Source: a virus | Virus record (IMG/VR): IMGVR_UViG_3300031772_000159 | Coordinates: 1 to 33,764 of that record | Strand: one strand, 5' to 3' | DNA length: 33,764 nt | Shown: one piece after another, positions 15,469 through 22,201 of the stretch | How positions within the stretch are numbered: position 1 is the first letter of the stretch | How the letters are laid out: every line of letters starts with the position of its first letter | Notes under the pieces: model-generated | The model's input: the letters and a program-made list of their open reading frames with translations, nothing else | The model's database searches: none | Told to the model about the DNA's origin: nothing | Position numbers and translations under genes: made by a program

Positions 15469-15558
15469 TGCACACAAATTATTACAATTGCCCAAAATTA
15501 TGCACACAAATTATCCCATCAGAAACTATAGACGCAAAATATTTTGCACATAAATATT
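15469..15558. repeat. Three direct repeats (TGCACACAAATTAT type) and a 14-bp palindrome
   Basis: TGCACACAAATTAT occurs exactly at 15469-15482 and 15501-15514, and a related TGCACATAAATATT at 15545-15558. A perfect palindrome, GCAAAATATTTTGC, lies at 15534-15547. Spacing is 32 and 44 bp. This looks like a binding region for a regulator, or possibly for the small terminase, at the head of the late block. Confidence 0.6.
15481..15509 (-). promoter_or_regulatory. Candidate late promoter
   Basis: On the minus strand TTGTGT (15504-15509), a 17-bp spacer and TGTAAT (15481-15486). The -35 falls inside one of the direct repeats, so a repeat-binding protein could control it. Transcription would begin near 15474 and give a leader of about 500 nt. 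The match to consensus is only fair, as expected for a regulated late promoter. Confidence 0.45.
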
Positions 15559-15561
15559 ACC

Positions 15562-15586
15562 AAAACAAAAGAGCCTTTACAGGCTC
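15562..15586 (-). terminator. Intrinsic terminator of the minus-strand early unit
   Basis: On the minus strand GAGCC, loop TGTAAA, GGCTC and then TTTTGTTTT, just after the stop of the gene at 15599. It isolates the small early unit from the late block. Confidence 0.8.
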
Positions 15587-15598
15587 AGTGTTATTTGA

Positions 15599-15967
15599 TC
15601 ATTCCGTCACCCCATACAACTCTCTCCATTTCGCTACAGCCTCTTCCCGTGTTTTAAAGCACAGGCCGTGGGATAGCCGCCATTGGTCATCCGGGCAAGG
15701 CACAAAAGTAACAAGATTTATCATTCCCGAATGAGGTGCAGGATAATAAAACATTTCTCCTTCTTTCGGCTTCCAAGGCAGCTTAGTGATCTCCATTCCT
15801 GCTATACCATGCCATGCAATACTGGACCATGTAATACCTACCGTCATTCCAGTATTTCGCATAATGCAACCAAGTTCGTCAATTTTGACACGCTCGCCTT
15901 CCAGTAAAAATTCTTCCCCAACCTCAACCCCAAACAATCCCGCAATTTTCTCTGCTGTTAGTTTCAT
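15599..15967 (-). CDS. Hypothetical phage protein (122 aa)
   Basis: I chose ATG 15967 (MKLTAEKIAGLFGVEVGEEF) because AGGAGGCAAA lies directly before it, and it overlaps the upstream gene by ATGA. The C-terminal half reads LPWKPKEGEMFYYPAP...WRLSHGLCFKTREEAVAKWRELYG. The last part, CFKTxEEAxxxWxxL, is a motif often seen at the end of small phage proteins of unknown function. No catalytic residues stand out. It is the last gene of the four-gene minus-strand early unit. Confidence 0.75.
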   Translation of the reverse strand: MKLTAEKIAGLFGVEVGEEFLLEGERVKIDELGCIMRNTGMTVGITWSSIAWHGIAGMEITKLPWKPKEGEMFYYPAPHSGMINLVTFVPCPDDQWRLSHGLCFKTREEAVAKWRELYGVTE

Positions 15968-16140
15968 TTTGCCTCCTGCTTGCTTTTGCAATCTTTATGA
16001 ACGTACTTGCCATCAACCTTTACAAACGTCTTTCCTGTGTTTTTGCCACATATGGCGCACGTTACAGGTACAGAGCCTTTAGGCAGCGGCTTAAAATTGA
16101 TTCCGATGCCCATGTTCATGTACTTTAACAATCCCATCAT
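15964..16140 (-). CDS. Small zinc-finger-like protein (58 aa)
   Basis: ATG 16140 (or the adjacent ATG 16137) opens a 58-aa frame with CAICGKNTGKTF and YVHKDC, a CxxC...HxxC arrangement that suggests one treble-clef type zinc site. The frame is coupled by ATGA to the 122-aa gene. GGGGGAATAGGGG precedes the start. It fills the gap between its neighbours exactly. Confidence 0.7.
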   Translation of the reverse strand: MMGLLKYMNMGIGINFKPLPKGSVPVTCAICGKNTGKTFVKVDGKYVHKDCKSKQEAK

Positions 16141-16143
16141 CCC

Positions 16144-16422
16144 CTATTCCCCCTTCGCCTCCTGTTCAATCTCTTTATCGAGTAACCAATATAACAATGA
16201 CGCCCCGGCCCTACTCATCCCCTGCTCATAAGGCGTTGCAGGACTTCCACATTCGGTGTTTGCCATATCCTCTGCCCACTTTTCAACCTCACTCACCTTA
16301 ACCACAGCTTGCTCCGTGTACCCTGCACCGTGGCAGATTTGGCAGTCAATTTCACACGCTGACGCAATCGGATGATCAATTTTTCCAGTACCGCAACATT
16401 CTTCACACCATATCTTAGCCAT
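16144..16422 (-). CDS. DnaJ-type zinc-finger-like protein (92 aa)
   Basis: The N-terminal half has two CxxCxGxG-like motifs, CEECCGTGK and CQICHGAGY, the knuckles of DnaJ central zinc domains. The rest is helical with no J domain (VEKWAEDMANTECGSPATPYEQGMSRAGASLLYWLLDKEIEQ). A related protein is encoded on the opposite strand at 24097-24372, so the phage has two copies of this type. It overlaps the upstream gene by eight bases. It probably binds zinc and a protein or nucleic acid partner. Confidence 0.7.
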   Translation of the reverse strand: MAKIWCEECCGTGKIDHPIASACEIDCQICHGAGYTEQAVVKVSEVEKWAEDMANTECGSPATPYEQGMSRAGASLLYWLLDKEIEQEAKGE

Positions 16423-16738
16423 TCTGCGCCTCCATTGCGTCCAGTTTTAAATCAAGTTTTGTAATCGCTTCTTCAAACCCTTGCCTCCAGTAAATGTTCT
16501 GATGTGCACAGGCTATTTCAGCCCACTCCCTGACCTCCGCAATGACCGCCATACGTTCAGATTTGATACGGTGTTTGTAGTGTTCGCGTACTGCAATTAC
16601 TAAATCTTCCTTGCTTGGCTCCCAAACATGGTCGCAATCATCGTAAAACTTGCATTTTAGGCAGAACCCCTCTCGTTGTGTTGTTGCACTGCATTTCACG
16701 CACCACTCCGCAGCCTCAATCAACTTTTCTGTATCCAT
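16415..16738 (-). CDS. Hypothetical Cys-rich protein (107 aa)
   Basis: First gene of the minus-strand early unit, preceded by TAGGAGGTTTGT. The N-terminal half contains C-x2-C (WCVKC), C-x2-C (FCLKC) and a further Cys with His (DDCDH), which could hold a zinc ion. The remainder is helical and charged (LVIAVREHYKHRIKSERMAVIAEVREWAEIACAHQNIYWRQGFEEAI). Transcription starts from the promoter at 16767-16795, divergent from the plus-strand early promoter. The family is unknown to me. Confidence 0.7.
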   Translation of the reverse strand: MDTEKLIEAAEWCVKCSATTQREGFCLKCKFYDDCDHVWEPSKEDLVIAVREHYKHRIKSERMAVIAEVREWAEIACAHQNIYWRQGFEEAITKLDLKLDAMEAQNG

Positions 16739-16766
16739 ACAAACCTCCTATTTATTTGATACCCCC

Positions 16767-16795
16767 ATCTTATCACCTTTAATAGATACGGTCAA
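16767..16795 (-). promoter_or_regulatory. Minus-strand early promoter
   Basis: TTGACC (16790-16795), 17-bp spacer, TAAGAT (16767-16772) on the minus strand. It reads into the gene at 16738 and is divergent from the promoter at 16823. TTGATAC-like and TATCA-like repeats in the shared region (16750-16840) may be operators for the Cro-like protein. Confidence 0.8.
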
Positions 16796-16822
16796 TATAT
16801 TTGATTAGTAATTGATACATCA

Positions 16823-16851
16823 TTGACATATCATTTTAATCATTATATACT
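16823..16851 (+). promoter_or_regulatory. Early promoter, plus-strand unit 1
   Basis: Consensus TTGACA (16823-16828), 17-bp spacer, TATACT (16846-16851). TGATA and TATCA half-sites flank the -35, so autoregulation by the adjacent helix-turn-helix protein is plausible. Confidence 0.88.
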
Positions 16852-16880
16852 ATTGGCATACCACTAAACAAGGAGGGCGT

Positions 16881-17063
16881 ATGAACCTAAAAACAGTTAG
16901 AGAAAGATTGCAACTTACCCAGGCCGATGTAGCGCATCAGTGTGACATCAGTGTGCCAACAGTAGCACGAATCGAGAGTAACCCGGAGTATGTGCCATCG
17001 TTTCGCATCAGACGGAAGCTGGCTAAGGGACTGAAAGTAAAACTGGAGGAACTTGACCAATGA
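16881..17063 (+). CDS. XRE-family HTH regulator (Cro-like)
   Basis: A 60-aa protein that is essentially one helix-turn-helix domain: VRERLQLTQADVAHQCDISVPTVARIES, with LTQADVA as helix 2 and ISVPTVARIE as the recognition helix. It is the first gene after a strong promoter in a divergent promoter region, the position of Cro. No partner CI-type repressor is present on the other side. The ribosome site is AAGGAGGGCGT. It is similar in plan and end (LAKGLKVKLEELDQ) to the regulator at 25213-25392. Confidence 0.88.
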   Translation: MNLKTVRERLQLTQADVAHQCDISVPTVARIESNPEYVPSFRIRRKLAKGLKVKLEELDQ

Positions 17064-17242
17064 CAATCACACAGATCAGAGACACGCTCACCCAGATGAT
17101 TGGCGCAGGATACGGATACGCTAAACTGTGGGACGATAATAATCCCGAGTTTGCCGTATGCGAGGTACTGGTTAAACAAACGATAACCGCTGAAGGAAAT
17201 CCGGACGCTTTTATCAGCTTAGACTTTGACGAGGTGAAATGA
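17060..17242 (+). CDS. Hypothetical protein (60 aa)
   Basis: Coupled by ATGA to the regulator upstream. The protein begins MTITQIRDTLTQMIGAGYGYAKLWDDNNPEF and ends in a beta-like VCEVLVKQTITAEGNPDAFISLDF. No family recognised. Given its place in the immediate early unit, it is a candidate for a host-takeover factor, but this is inference from position only. Confidence 0.65.
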   Translation: MTITQIRDTLTQMIGAGYGYAKLWDDNNPEFAVCEVLVKQTITAEGNPDAFISLDFDEVK

Positions 17243-17325
17243 TGCCAGAAGATTACTATCTAACCGATGATGAACAGCGTGATTACGAGCGGTGGCTAAC
17301 TGAAAACAAGGAGGAGTTACGATGA
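17239..17325 (+). CDS. Very small acidic protein (28 aa)
   Basis: Two adjacent ATG codons (17239, 17242) open a frame reading MMPEDYYLTDDEQRDYERWL and then TENKEELR, ending in the start of the Gp157-like gene. It overlaps both neighbours by four bases, and its last codons contain the AAGGAGGAG ribosome site of the next gene. Coupling and composition favour a real short gene, though it may act mainly as a translational link. Confidence 0.5.
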   Translation: MMPEDYYLTDDEQRDYERWLTENKEELR

Positions 17326-17801
17326 AACTATACGAGGTAATCGAAGCATATCAGGACTTAATGAACCTGGAGGACATTGACGAAGAAACATTTCGCACGG
17401 CACTTGGAGCGGTCCACGAAACGCTTGACCAAAAGATTTGCAGCATTGGTAGACTGGTCCGGAACATTGAAGCAGATTCAAACGCACTCAAAGCAGAGGA
17501 AGAACGGTTATACAAGAAGCGAAAGGCAATTGAAAAGACCATAGAACGGCTTAAACAATACGCCCTTGATGCAATGGTAGCCACCGGACGCACGAAAGCA
17601 ACTGATGGCATCGTGACATTCTCAACACAGCTTAACCCACCTAAAGTGGTTGTTGATCCGGATGCTGATATCCCACTTTGCTGGTACGTTGAAAAAGTTG
17701 AACGCAATCTCGATAAAAACGCAATCAAACAGGCGTTGGTATCCGGAGCAACTATACCAGGGTGTACGCTTGTAGCTGAGACAGGTATCCGATTAAAATA
17801 G
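17322..17801 (+). CDS. Gp157-family phage protein
   Basis: This 159-aa protein has the form of the siphovirus Gp157 family: an N-terminal YEVIEAYQDLMNLEDIDEETFRTAL helix, a long coiled coil (IEADSNALKAEEERLYKKRKAIEKTIERLKQYALDAM), then GRTKATDGIVTFSTQLNPPKVVV and a C-terminal VPxxxxxxxEx-like tail ending PGCTLVAETGIRLK. The family was first linked to phage resistance in Streptococcus thermophilus phages and is usually found beside recombination genes, as here with ERF. Confidence 0.85.
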   Translation: MKLYEVIEAYQDLMNLEDIDEETFRTALGAVHETLDQKICSIGRLVRNIEADSNALKAEEERLYKKRKAIEKTIERLKQYALDAMVATGRTKATDGIVTFSTQLNPPKVVVDPDADIPLCWYVEKVERNLDKNAIKQALVSGATIPGCTLVAETGIRLK

Positions 17802-17810
17802 GAGGATGAA

Positions 17811-18434
17811 ATGAACGTATATGAGAAACTGCAATTACTCCGTGTCAAGCTGCAAGCCATCAACCCAAAGAAAACAGGTAACAACAAATTCGCCGGGTAT
17901 AGCTACTATGAATTAGGCGATTTCATCCCACACGTTAACAGCCTGATGGATGAACTAAAGCTGACATCCGTTTTATCCTTTGGTGATATCGGCCTGTTGG
18001 AAATCATCAACGTTGAAGCACCGGACGAGCGAATCACGTTTACGGCTCCTATGAGTACCGCTGAATTAAAGGGGTGCCATGCGGTCCAGAACTTGGGGGC
18101 GGTTATCACCTATATCAGACGGTATTTGTGGACTAACGCCCTGGAGTTGACCGAACATGACACTCTTGACGCTACAACGGGCAAAGACGAAACAAAACCA
18201 GCCAGCCGACCCAATACACCACCAGCCGATAAAAACGCACCACAGAGACAGCCAACGGCACTGAGCGACAAACAAATGGGACGATTGTACGCCATCGCAT
18301 CCAGCAAAGGGAAAACGAAAGAGGTTGTAGCTGCGGAGGTGCTGAAGAACTTCAATGTTACGCCGGAGCAGATGAGCAAGGCGAATTATGATTCCACGGT
18401 AAAGCACTATGAGAGTTTACCTGACAAAGCGTGA
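17811..18434 (+). CDS. erf: ERF-family single-strand annealing recombinase
   Basis: A 207-aa protein with the ERF signature KKTGNNKFAGYSYYELGDFIPHVNSLM in the first 45 residues, then AVQNLGAVITYIRRYLWTNALELTEHD with the YxRRYxLxxxLGI-like motif. The C-terminal half is a Pro-rich linker and a short helical domain (LSDKQMGRLYAIASSKGKTKEVV). It anneals complementary single strands and works with the RecU-like nuclease and the SSB-like protein in phage recombination or replication. An intrinsic terminator follows. Confidence 0.92.
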   Translation: MNVYEKLQLLRVKLQAINPKKTGNNKFAGYSYYELGDFIPHVNSLMDELKLTSVLSFGDIGLLEIINVEAPDERITFTAPMSTAELKGCHAVQNLGAVITYIRRYLWTNALELTEHDTLDATTGKDETKPASRPNTPPADKNAPQRQPTALSDKQMGRLYAIASSKGKTKEVVAAEVLKNFNVTPEQMSKANYDSTVKHYESLPDKA

Positions 18435-18438
18435 CCAT

Positions 18439-18460
18439 AGACCCTTCGGGGTCTTTTTTA
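18439..18460 (+). terminator. Intrinsic terminator of unit 1
   Basis: AGACCC, TTCG tetraloop, GGGTCT and six T residues, starting right after the erf stop. The UUCG loop makes this a very stable hairpin. Confidence 0.93.
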
Positions 18461-18466
18461 TGTGGC

Positions 18467-18490
18467 AAGTGTAGTAAAACTTCTACACTT
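18467..18490. promoter_or_regulatory. Inverted repeat (operator candidate) upstream of unit 2
   Basis: AAGTGTAG and CTACACTT are perfect 8-bp inverted arms with an 8-bp centre, ending seven bases before the -35 box at 18498. There is no T run after it, so it is not a terminator. It sits at the place for an activator or repressor site. Confidence 0.55.
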
Positions 18491-18497
18491 TGAACCA

Positions 18498-18526
18498 TTG
18501 ACCACTATTATATAAAATGATATGAT
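18498..18526 (+). promoter_or_regulatory. Early promoter, plus-strand unit 2
   Basis: TTGACC (18498-18503), 17-bp spacer, TATGAT (18521-18526), placed between the erf terminator and the HTH_17 gene. It drives the replication block. Confidence 0.85.
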
Positions 18527-18553
18527 ATGTCTGTAGAAAGGAGGTGATACAAT

Positions 18554-18718
18554 ATGCTAACAAAGAAAGAACTTGCTGAATATTTGAAACTCAGCATACC
18601 GACAATAGATCGTTATATGGCTGCAGGGATGCCTTGCTTAAAACTTCACACCGGAACTGTACGATTTGAACTTGACGCTGTTATTGATTGGTTTAAAGGG
18701 AAAGAGGTAAACGAGTGA
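18554..18718 (+). CDS. HTH_17 / excisionase-like DNA-binding protein (54 aa)
   Basis: A 54-aa winged-helix protein: MLTKKELAEYLKLSIPTIDRYMAAGMPCLKL, then TVRFELDAVIDWFKG. This is the HTH_17 pattern (lTkkElAeyLgvs..Ti.r....g.P..k.g...rf...ei..Wl). Such proteins act as excisionases or repressors; no integrase is present, so a regulator or origin-binding role is more likely. GAAAGGAGGTGATACA precedes ATG 18554, and the stop overlaps the next start (GTGA). Confidence 0.85.
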   Translation: MLTKKELAEYLKLSIPTIDRYMAAGMPCLKLHTGTVRFELDAVIDWFKGKEVNE

Positions 18719-19413
18719 AAAAAGACGCATATTATTTTCCGCATGATTCAAATGCAAAAGACGATCCAAAATGTGTAATGCTGATTGAGCAACTTGGTTT
18801 AGAAGGGTACGGCATATACTGGGTACTTGTTGAAATGCTTAGAGATCAACCAGAGTATCGTTATCCTATGTCTCTTGTACCTTCAATAGCCAGGAGATAC
18901 AACACGCAAGCACCTAAGGTGGAAACCGTTATAAGAGGGTATGACCTATTCAAGATTGAGAATGAAGATTTTTTCTTTTCTGAAAGTTTGATTGAAAGAA
19001 TGCTACCACTTGAAAGAAAACGTGAATTAGCAAGCATTGCAGGAAAGAAATCTGCTGAAAAAAGAGCATTAAACGCACCTTTACAATTCAACGGATGTTC
19101 AACGGACGTTCAACCAGCGTTCAACGGATGTTCAACGGACGTTCAACCAATAGAAGAGAGTAGAGTAGAAGAGAGTAAAAAAGAAAAGAATAATAAGAGT
19201 TTTGTTATACCATCCGTAGAAGAAATATCAGTTTACTGCAAAGACCGCAACAACAACATAAAGGCTCAGTATTTTTATGACTACAATTCGGCTAGAGGTT
19301 GGATGGTAGGAAAGAACAAAATGAAAGATTGGAAAGCTGCCATAAGAACGTGGGAAAACAACGATAAAACAAAATCAACAGAAAACCATACCAGAGAGGT
19401 GGCTGATTTTTAA
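18715..19413 (+). CDS. Replication initiator, Lin1244/Lin1753 (DUF4373) type
   Basis: A 232-aa protein with the DUF4373-like N-terminus AYYFPHDSNAKDDPKCVMLIEQLGLEGYGIYWVLVEMLRDQPEYRYP, common to phage DnaD-like or replication initiation proteins. The centre (about 124-145) is FNGCSTDVQP repeated twice, encoded by the iterons at 19086-19151. The C-terminal part (SVEEISVYCKDRNNNIKAQYFYDYN...GWMVGKNKMKDWKAAIRTWENN) is the family C-terminus. It should bind the origin inside its own gene, as lambda O does, and recruit the helicase loader encoded next. The start is GTG 18715. Confidence 0.88.
   Translation: MKKDAYYFPHDSNAKDDPKCVMLIEQLGLEGYGIYWVLVEMLRDQPEYRYPMSLVPSIARRYNTQAPKVETVIRGYDLFKIENEDFFFSESLIERMLPLERKRELASIAGKKSAEKRALNAPLQFNGCSTDVQPAFNGCSTDVQPIEESRVEESKKEKNNKSFVIPSVEEISVYCKDRNNNIKAQYFYDYNSARGWMVGKNKMKDWKAAIRTWENNDKTKSTENHTREVADF
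19086..19151. repeat. Six tandem 11-bp iterons inside the initiator gene (candidate replication origin)
   Basis: Six head-to-tail copies of RTTCAACSRRY type: ATTCAACGGAT, GTTCAACGGAC, GTTCAACCAGC, GTTCAACGGAT, GTTCAACGGAC, GTTCAACCAAT. Units 1-3 and 4-6 form a 33-bp duplication. The 11-bp period places each site on the same helix face. A purine-rich, A-rich tract (19150-19200) follows directly. This mirrors the lambda origin, where iterons and an AT-rich purine tract lie within gene O. Confidence 0.82.
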
Positions 19414-19703
19414 TGCTTAATAAAGATACGTTTAAAACAGGAATAAAAAAGCTAATTGTGTTTTATCCGTCATGGGGAATTAAGATTGAGGATTCAGATG
19501 TTGTGAAGTTATGGTATGAACAATTTTCCGATATGTGTAACGGTGATTTTGAAACAATGGTAGATTCATTTATAAAGAACTCTAAATTTTATCCATCGGT
19601 TGCAAGTTTAAGAGAGTCAAGGCAAAAGCATGACAAGGATTATTCCAACGAAACCAAGCACTTGTTTATTGACGGAAAGTACGATCCATTCAGGGTGACG
19701 TGA
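19413..19703 (+). CDS. Helicase loader, G39P-like
   Basis: A 96-aa protein with the pattern FKTGIKKLIVFYPSWGIKI, VVKLWYEQFSDMCNGDFETMVDSFIKNSKFYPSVASL. The YP-W, LWYexF and kFxPsvaxL elements match the SPP1 G39P family of helicase loaders (also called helicase inhibitors). It should deliver the downstream helicase to the initiator-bound origin. The start overlaps the initiator stop (TAATG), and gene order initiator-loader-helicase supports the call. Confidence 0.85.
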   Translation: MLNKDTFKTGIKKLIVFYPSWGIKIEDSDVVKLWYEQFSDMCNGDFETMVDSFIKNSKFYPSVASLRESRQKHDKDYSNETKHLFIDGKYDPFRVT

Positions 19704-21520
19704 TGAACGATAGCAAAATATCAGAACTCAAATTAAAAATAGGAAACGCTGCTGAAATCATGATTGCTGATGGCATAGGGCTTGAAAAGAAAAACAATAT
19801 GTACAGATGCCCTAACTCGTCACAGCATACACATGGAGACAAGAACCCGTCCATGGGATGGGACACACAGCGATTTTGTTTTCACTGTTTTAGATGCCCA
19901 GAGGAAATTGATATCTACGATTACTTCACAAGATATAAAGGCTACAACCACGAAGAAGCGTTGAAGGCTCTTGGAAGTGACAATAAATCGCAGGAGGATA
20001 AATTCAGCGAAGGCGTTTCAAAGTTAAGAGAACTCACCAAGAGAGGGAAGGAATTTTTACTCAATAGAGGTTGGCAAGAAGAAACTATACAAGCATTGGG
20101 TATTATGAGTTACGTTGACGTTAAACAAAAGTTAGCGTATGTATATCGGGATTCAAAAGGTAAAATTGACGCTGTGAAGTTAAGAAGCCTTGACCCTAAT
20201 TGTCAAAAGAACTTTAGGTTCACATCAATATCAGGTTCTAGTTTTCACCTGTACAACAAACAGAATATTGATTTAAGCGATCAAACGCTTTACATATGTG
20301 AAGGTGAGGGTGACAGCGGAATCATATGGCAGCTTGGATACCGGAATATTGTTTCGGTTGGATGCGGTGCTAATTCCACTAACAAGATGCTACAGCAGGA
20401 AAAGAAGTTTTTAGATCGGTTTGAAAACATTGTTGTTGTGTCTGACACGGACGAAAGCGGAGATAATTTAGATAATGCGATGTTATCGGCATTCCCTACC
20501 ACGGCAAGGATTATTGATAAATCACTGTTCATGGATTGCAAGGATATTTCCGAACTGTATAAGACCCAAGGAGAGGAAGCAATAAAAGCACTGTTAAGGA
20601 GCGGAGAAAACAGAATAGAGGGATCATATAACCCTGGTGACATACCGTATGAAGAACGCATCAAACCAAAGCAAGGAAAGTTTATTCCAACTGGTATGCC
20701 ATCGATTGATTGGGCGCTCAACCAACTACGCCCAGGGTATACCACACTTGTGACCGGACGTTCTAACGATGGGAAAAGTACATTTGTGGCGCAACTTATC
20801 GCAAACGCAATTGAAAAGGATTGCAAAGTGTTCTGGGTATCAGGCGAGGAAACAAAAGAAGATTTGCATTTAAAGCTGAATTATCTGCTTATCGGCAATA
20901 ACCGGAAAAATTACATCTATGTCAAAGAGAACCTTGAACAAATCAAACACCCGACAAAAGAAGCTGATGCTGCTATGCTCCAATGGATGAAAAACAAGTT
21001 GGAAATATTCAATAAAGGGGAATCAAAGTTAAAGACTACTGATGAGTTTGTCAGCTTTATGGATAAGAAGATAAAGAAAGATCGTTTTAATCTTGTTGTA
21101 TGCGATAACATGATGTCGCTGCTTAAATCTACTTCCGCTGAAAAGCTAACTGCACAAGCCGATTTTATGCAAAACCTGTCCGACATGGCGAAGAACAACA
21201 ACTGCCACATTGTTCTAGTGCTTCACCCAAACAAGGAGTTAAAAAAGGGTGACGATATGGAATTTGAAATGATTTCAGGCACATCGGACATAGCGAACAA
21301 AAGCGACAATATCATTTTTGTACGCAAGGCACATGATGAAAACTTGGAGAAGAAAGGCGTAAGTGGATTTGTAACCGTGCTGAAAAACAGGAAATTTCCA
21401 CGATTCCCAAAGGTTGAAACGTACTTTGATCAAGAAACCGGTATGTTATGCGAGATTCACAAAGAATCAAGAGATCCGATTAAGTACAATTACACATGGG
21501 AGCGGTTTTTACTACGATAA
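19703..21520 (+). CDS. Primase-helicase (CHC2-type zinc, Toprim and DnaB-like helicase)
   Basis: A 605-aa fusion. Zinc-binding part CPNSSQHTHGDKNPSM...FCFHCFRC (36-65); Toprim part with YICEGEGDS (198-205) and VVVSDTDESGDN (244-255); and DnaB-type ATPase with Walker A TGRSNDGKST (351-360), a Walker B near NLVVCDNMM, and a downstream ILVLHPNKE-like sensor (HIVLVLHPNKE). It makes primers and unwinds DNA at the fork, as T7 gp4 does. A GTG at 19700 is an alternative start three bases upstream, overlapping the previous stop. Confidence 0.93.
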   Translation: MNDSKISELKLKIGNAAEIMIADGIGLEKKNNMYRCPNSSQHTHGDKNPSMGWDTQRFCFHCFRCPEEIDIYDYFTRYKGYNHEEALKALGSDNKSQEDKFSEGVSKLRELTKRGKEFLLNRGWQEETIQALGIMSYVDVKQKLAYVYRDSKGKIDAVKLRSLDPNCQKNFRFTSISGSSFHLYNKQNIDLSDQTLYICEGEGDSGIIWQLGYRNIVSVGCGANSTNKMLQQEKKFLDRFENIVVVSDTDESGDNLDNAMLSAFPTTARIIDKSLFMDCKDISELYKTQGEEAIKALLRSGENRIEGSYNPGDIPYEERIKPKQGKFIPTGMPSIDWALNQLRPGYTTLVTGRSNDGKSTFVAQLIANAIEKDCKVFWVSGEETKEDLHLKLNYLLIGNNRKNYIYVKENLEQIKHPTKEADAAMLQWMKNKLEIFNKGESKLKTTDEFVSFMDKKIKKDRFNLVVCDNMMSLLKSTSAEKLTAQADFMQNLSDMAKNNNCHIVLVLHPNKELKKGDDMEFEMISGTSDIANKSDNIIFVRKAHDENLEKKGVSGFVTVLKNRKFPRFPKVETYFDQETGMLCEIHKESRDPIKYNYTWERFLLR

Positions 21521-21531
21521 ACGGAGGAATT

Positions 21532-21825
21532 ATGAAATTAGGTATGAACGGAACAGTAAAAATATCATTGGATGATTTTAAAACAATCGATGACAATTCA
21601 AATGCACTTTGTAATTTTAAACAATCACTAGATAAATTAATTTCGGAAAAGCGTCTTGAAACGATTTTTCCTTTTGTATCAAATGGGTACAGAAGAATTG
21701 TGCTAATTGAGGATATTGAAATTGTAAAAGTTATGAGTTTGATATTTGAAACTTTTTATGAAAATGTGAACGTTTTTAAAACGACGAAAGAACTAGAAGA
21801 TTGGATTGGAGGTGATAAATATTGA
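21532..21825 (+). CDS. Hypothetical protein (97 aa)
   Basis: ATG 21532 has ACGGAGGAATT upstream, which rejects a longer in-frame start at 21496. The sequence (MKLGMNGTVKISLDDFKTIDDNSNALCNFKQSLDKLISEK...VLIEDIEIVKVMSLIFETFYENVNVFKTTKELEDWIGG) looks like an alpha/beta globular protein. No domain recognised. It follows the primase-helicase by eleven bases and is co-transcribed; its stop overlaps the TTG start of the next gene. Confidence 0.7.
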   Translation: MKLGMNGTVKISLDDFKTIDDNSNALCNFKQSLDKLISEKRLETIFPFVSNGYRRIVLIEDIEIVKVMSLIFETFYENVNVFKTTKELEDWIGGDKY

Positions 21826-22001
21826 AAGAATCACTCAGCACCGTACTGTCAATGATGACAGAAGCAAGATTGGACGAACGAAACAGCGTACTGGACACCA
21901 TTGAACTGTTCGCGGATAAACATGGGTATACTAACGGGTTTAAAGTCAAAGGCGTAAGCGTGGATGATCTGAAATTGTTGATTGAATCAATGAGGAGGTA
22001 A
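21822..22001 (+). CDS. Hypothetical protein (59 aa), TTG start
   Basis: GGAGGTGATAAATA precedes TTG 21822, which overlaps the previous stop (TTGA). The protein is charged and helical (MKESLSTVLSMMTEARLDER...ADKHGYTNGFKVKGVSVDDLKLLIESMRR). Its last codons (ATGAGGAGG) form the ribosome site of the following gene, a sign of tight packing and real use. Function unknown. Confidence 0.72.
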   Translation: MKESLSTVLSMMTEARLDERNSVLDTIELFADKHGYTNGFKVKGVSVDDLKLLIESMRR

Positions 22002-22004
22002 AAT

Positions 22005-22166
22005 ATGAAAATACTAAGTTATAACCACTCCTTTCGCATATGGGTACTGTCAGACGGGAACGCTATATCAGTTGATTGTCACCCTGAGTTTAGGGTGGGA
22101 CAGGAATTACAGTGCGCGGATGGGGTTTATACGTTGGCAGCTACGGTTGAGGAATGCGAGACCTGA
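22005..22166 (+). CDS. Hypothetical protein (53 aa)
   Basis: ATG 22005 follows TGAGGAGGTAAAAT. The product MKILSYNHSFRIWVLSDGN...VDCHPEFRVGQELQCADGVYTLAATVEECET looks like a small beta-barrel protein. No family recognised. The stop at 22164-22166 lies 35 bases before the methyltransferase start. Confidence 0.7.
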   Translation: MKILSYNHSFRIWVLSDGNAISVDCHPEFRVGQELQCADGVYTLAATVEECET

Positions 22167-22201
22167 GGACGTTAATGGGGCCAGTTGGCTCAGGAGGGGT
22201 A

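Noticed and set aside
15001-15560. CRISPR array or tRNA cluster in the gene-free region
   Set aside because: Only two exact and one imperfect 14-bp repeats with unequal spacing are present, and I see no tRNA-like cloverleaf with a TTCRA arm and CCA-proximal stem.
16881-17063. CI-type repressor and lysogeny switch at the divergent promoters
   Set aside because: The only HTH protein here is a 60-aa Cro-like one; the opposite genes are zinc-type proteins without an HTH, and no integrase exists in the window.
18554-18718. Excisionase of an integration system
   Set aside because: The fold fits, but no integrase or attachment site is visible, so a regulator role is more likely.
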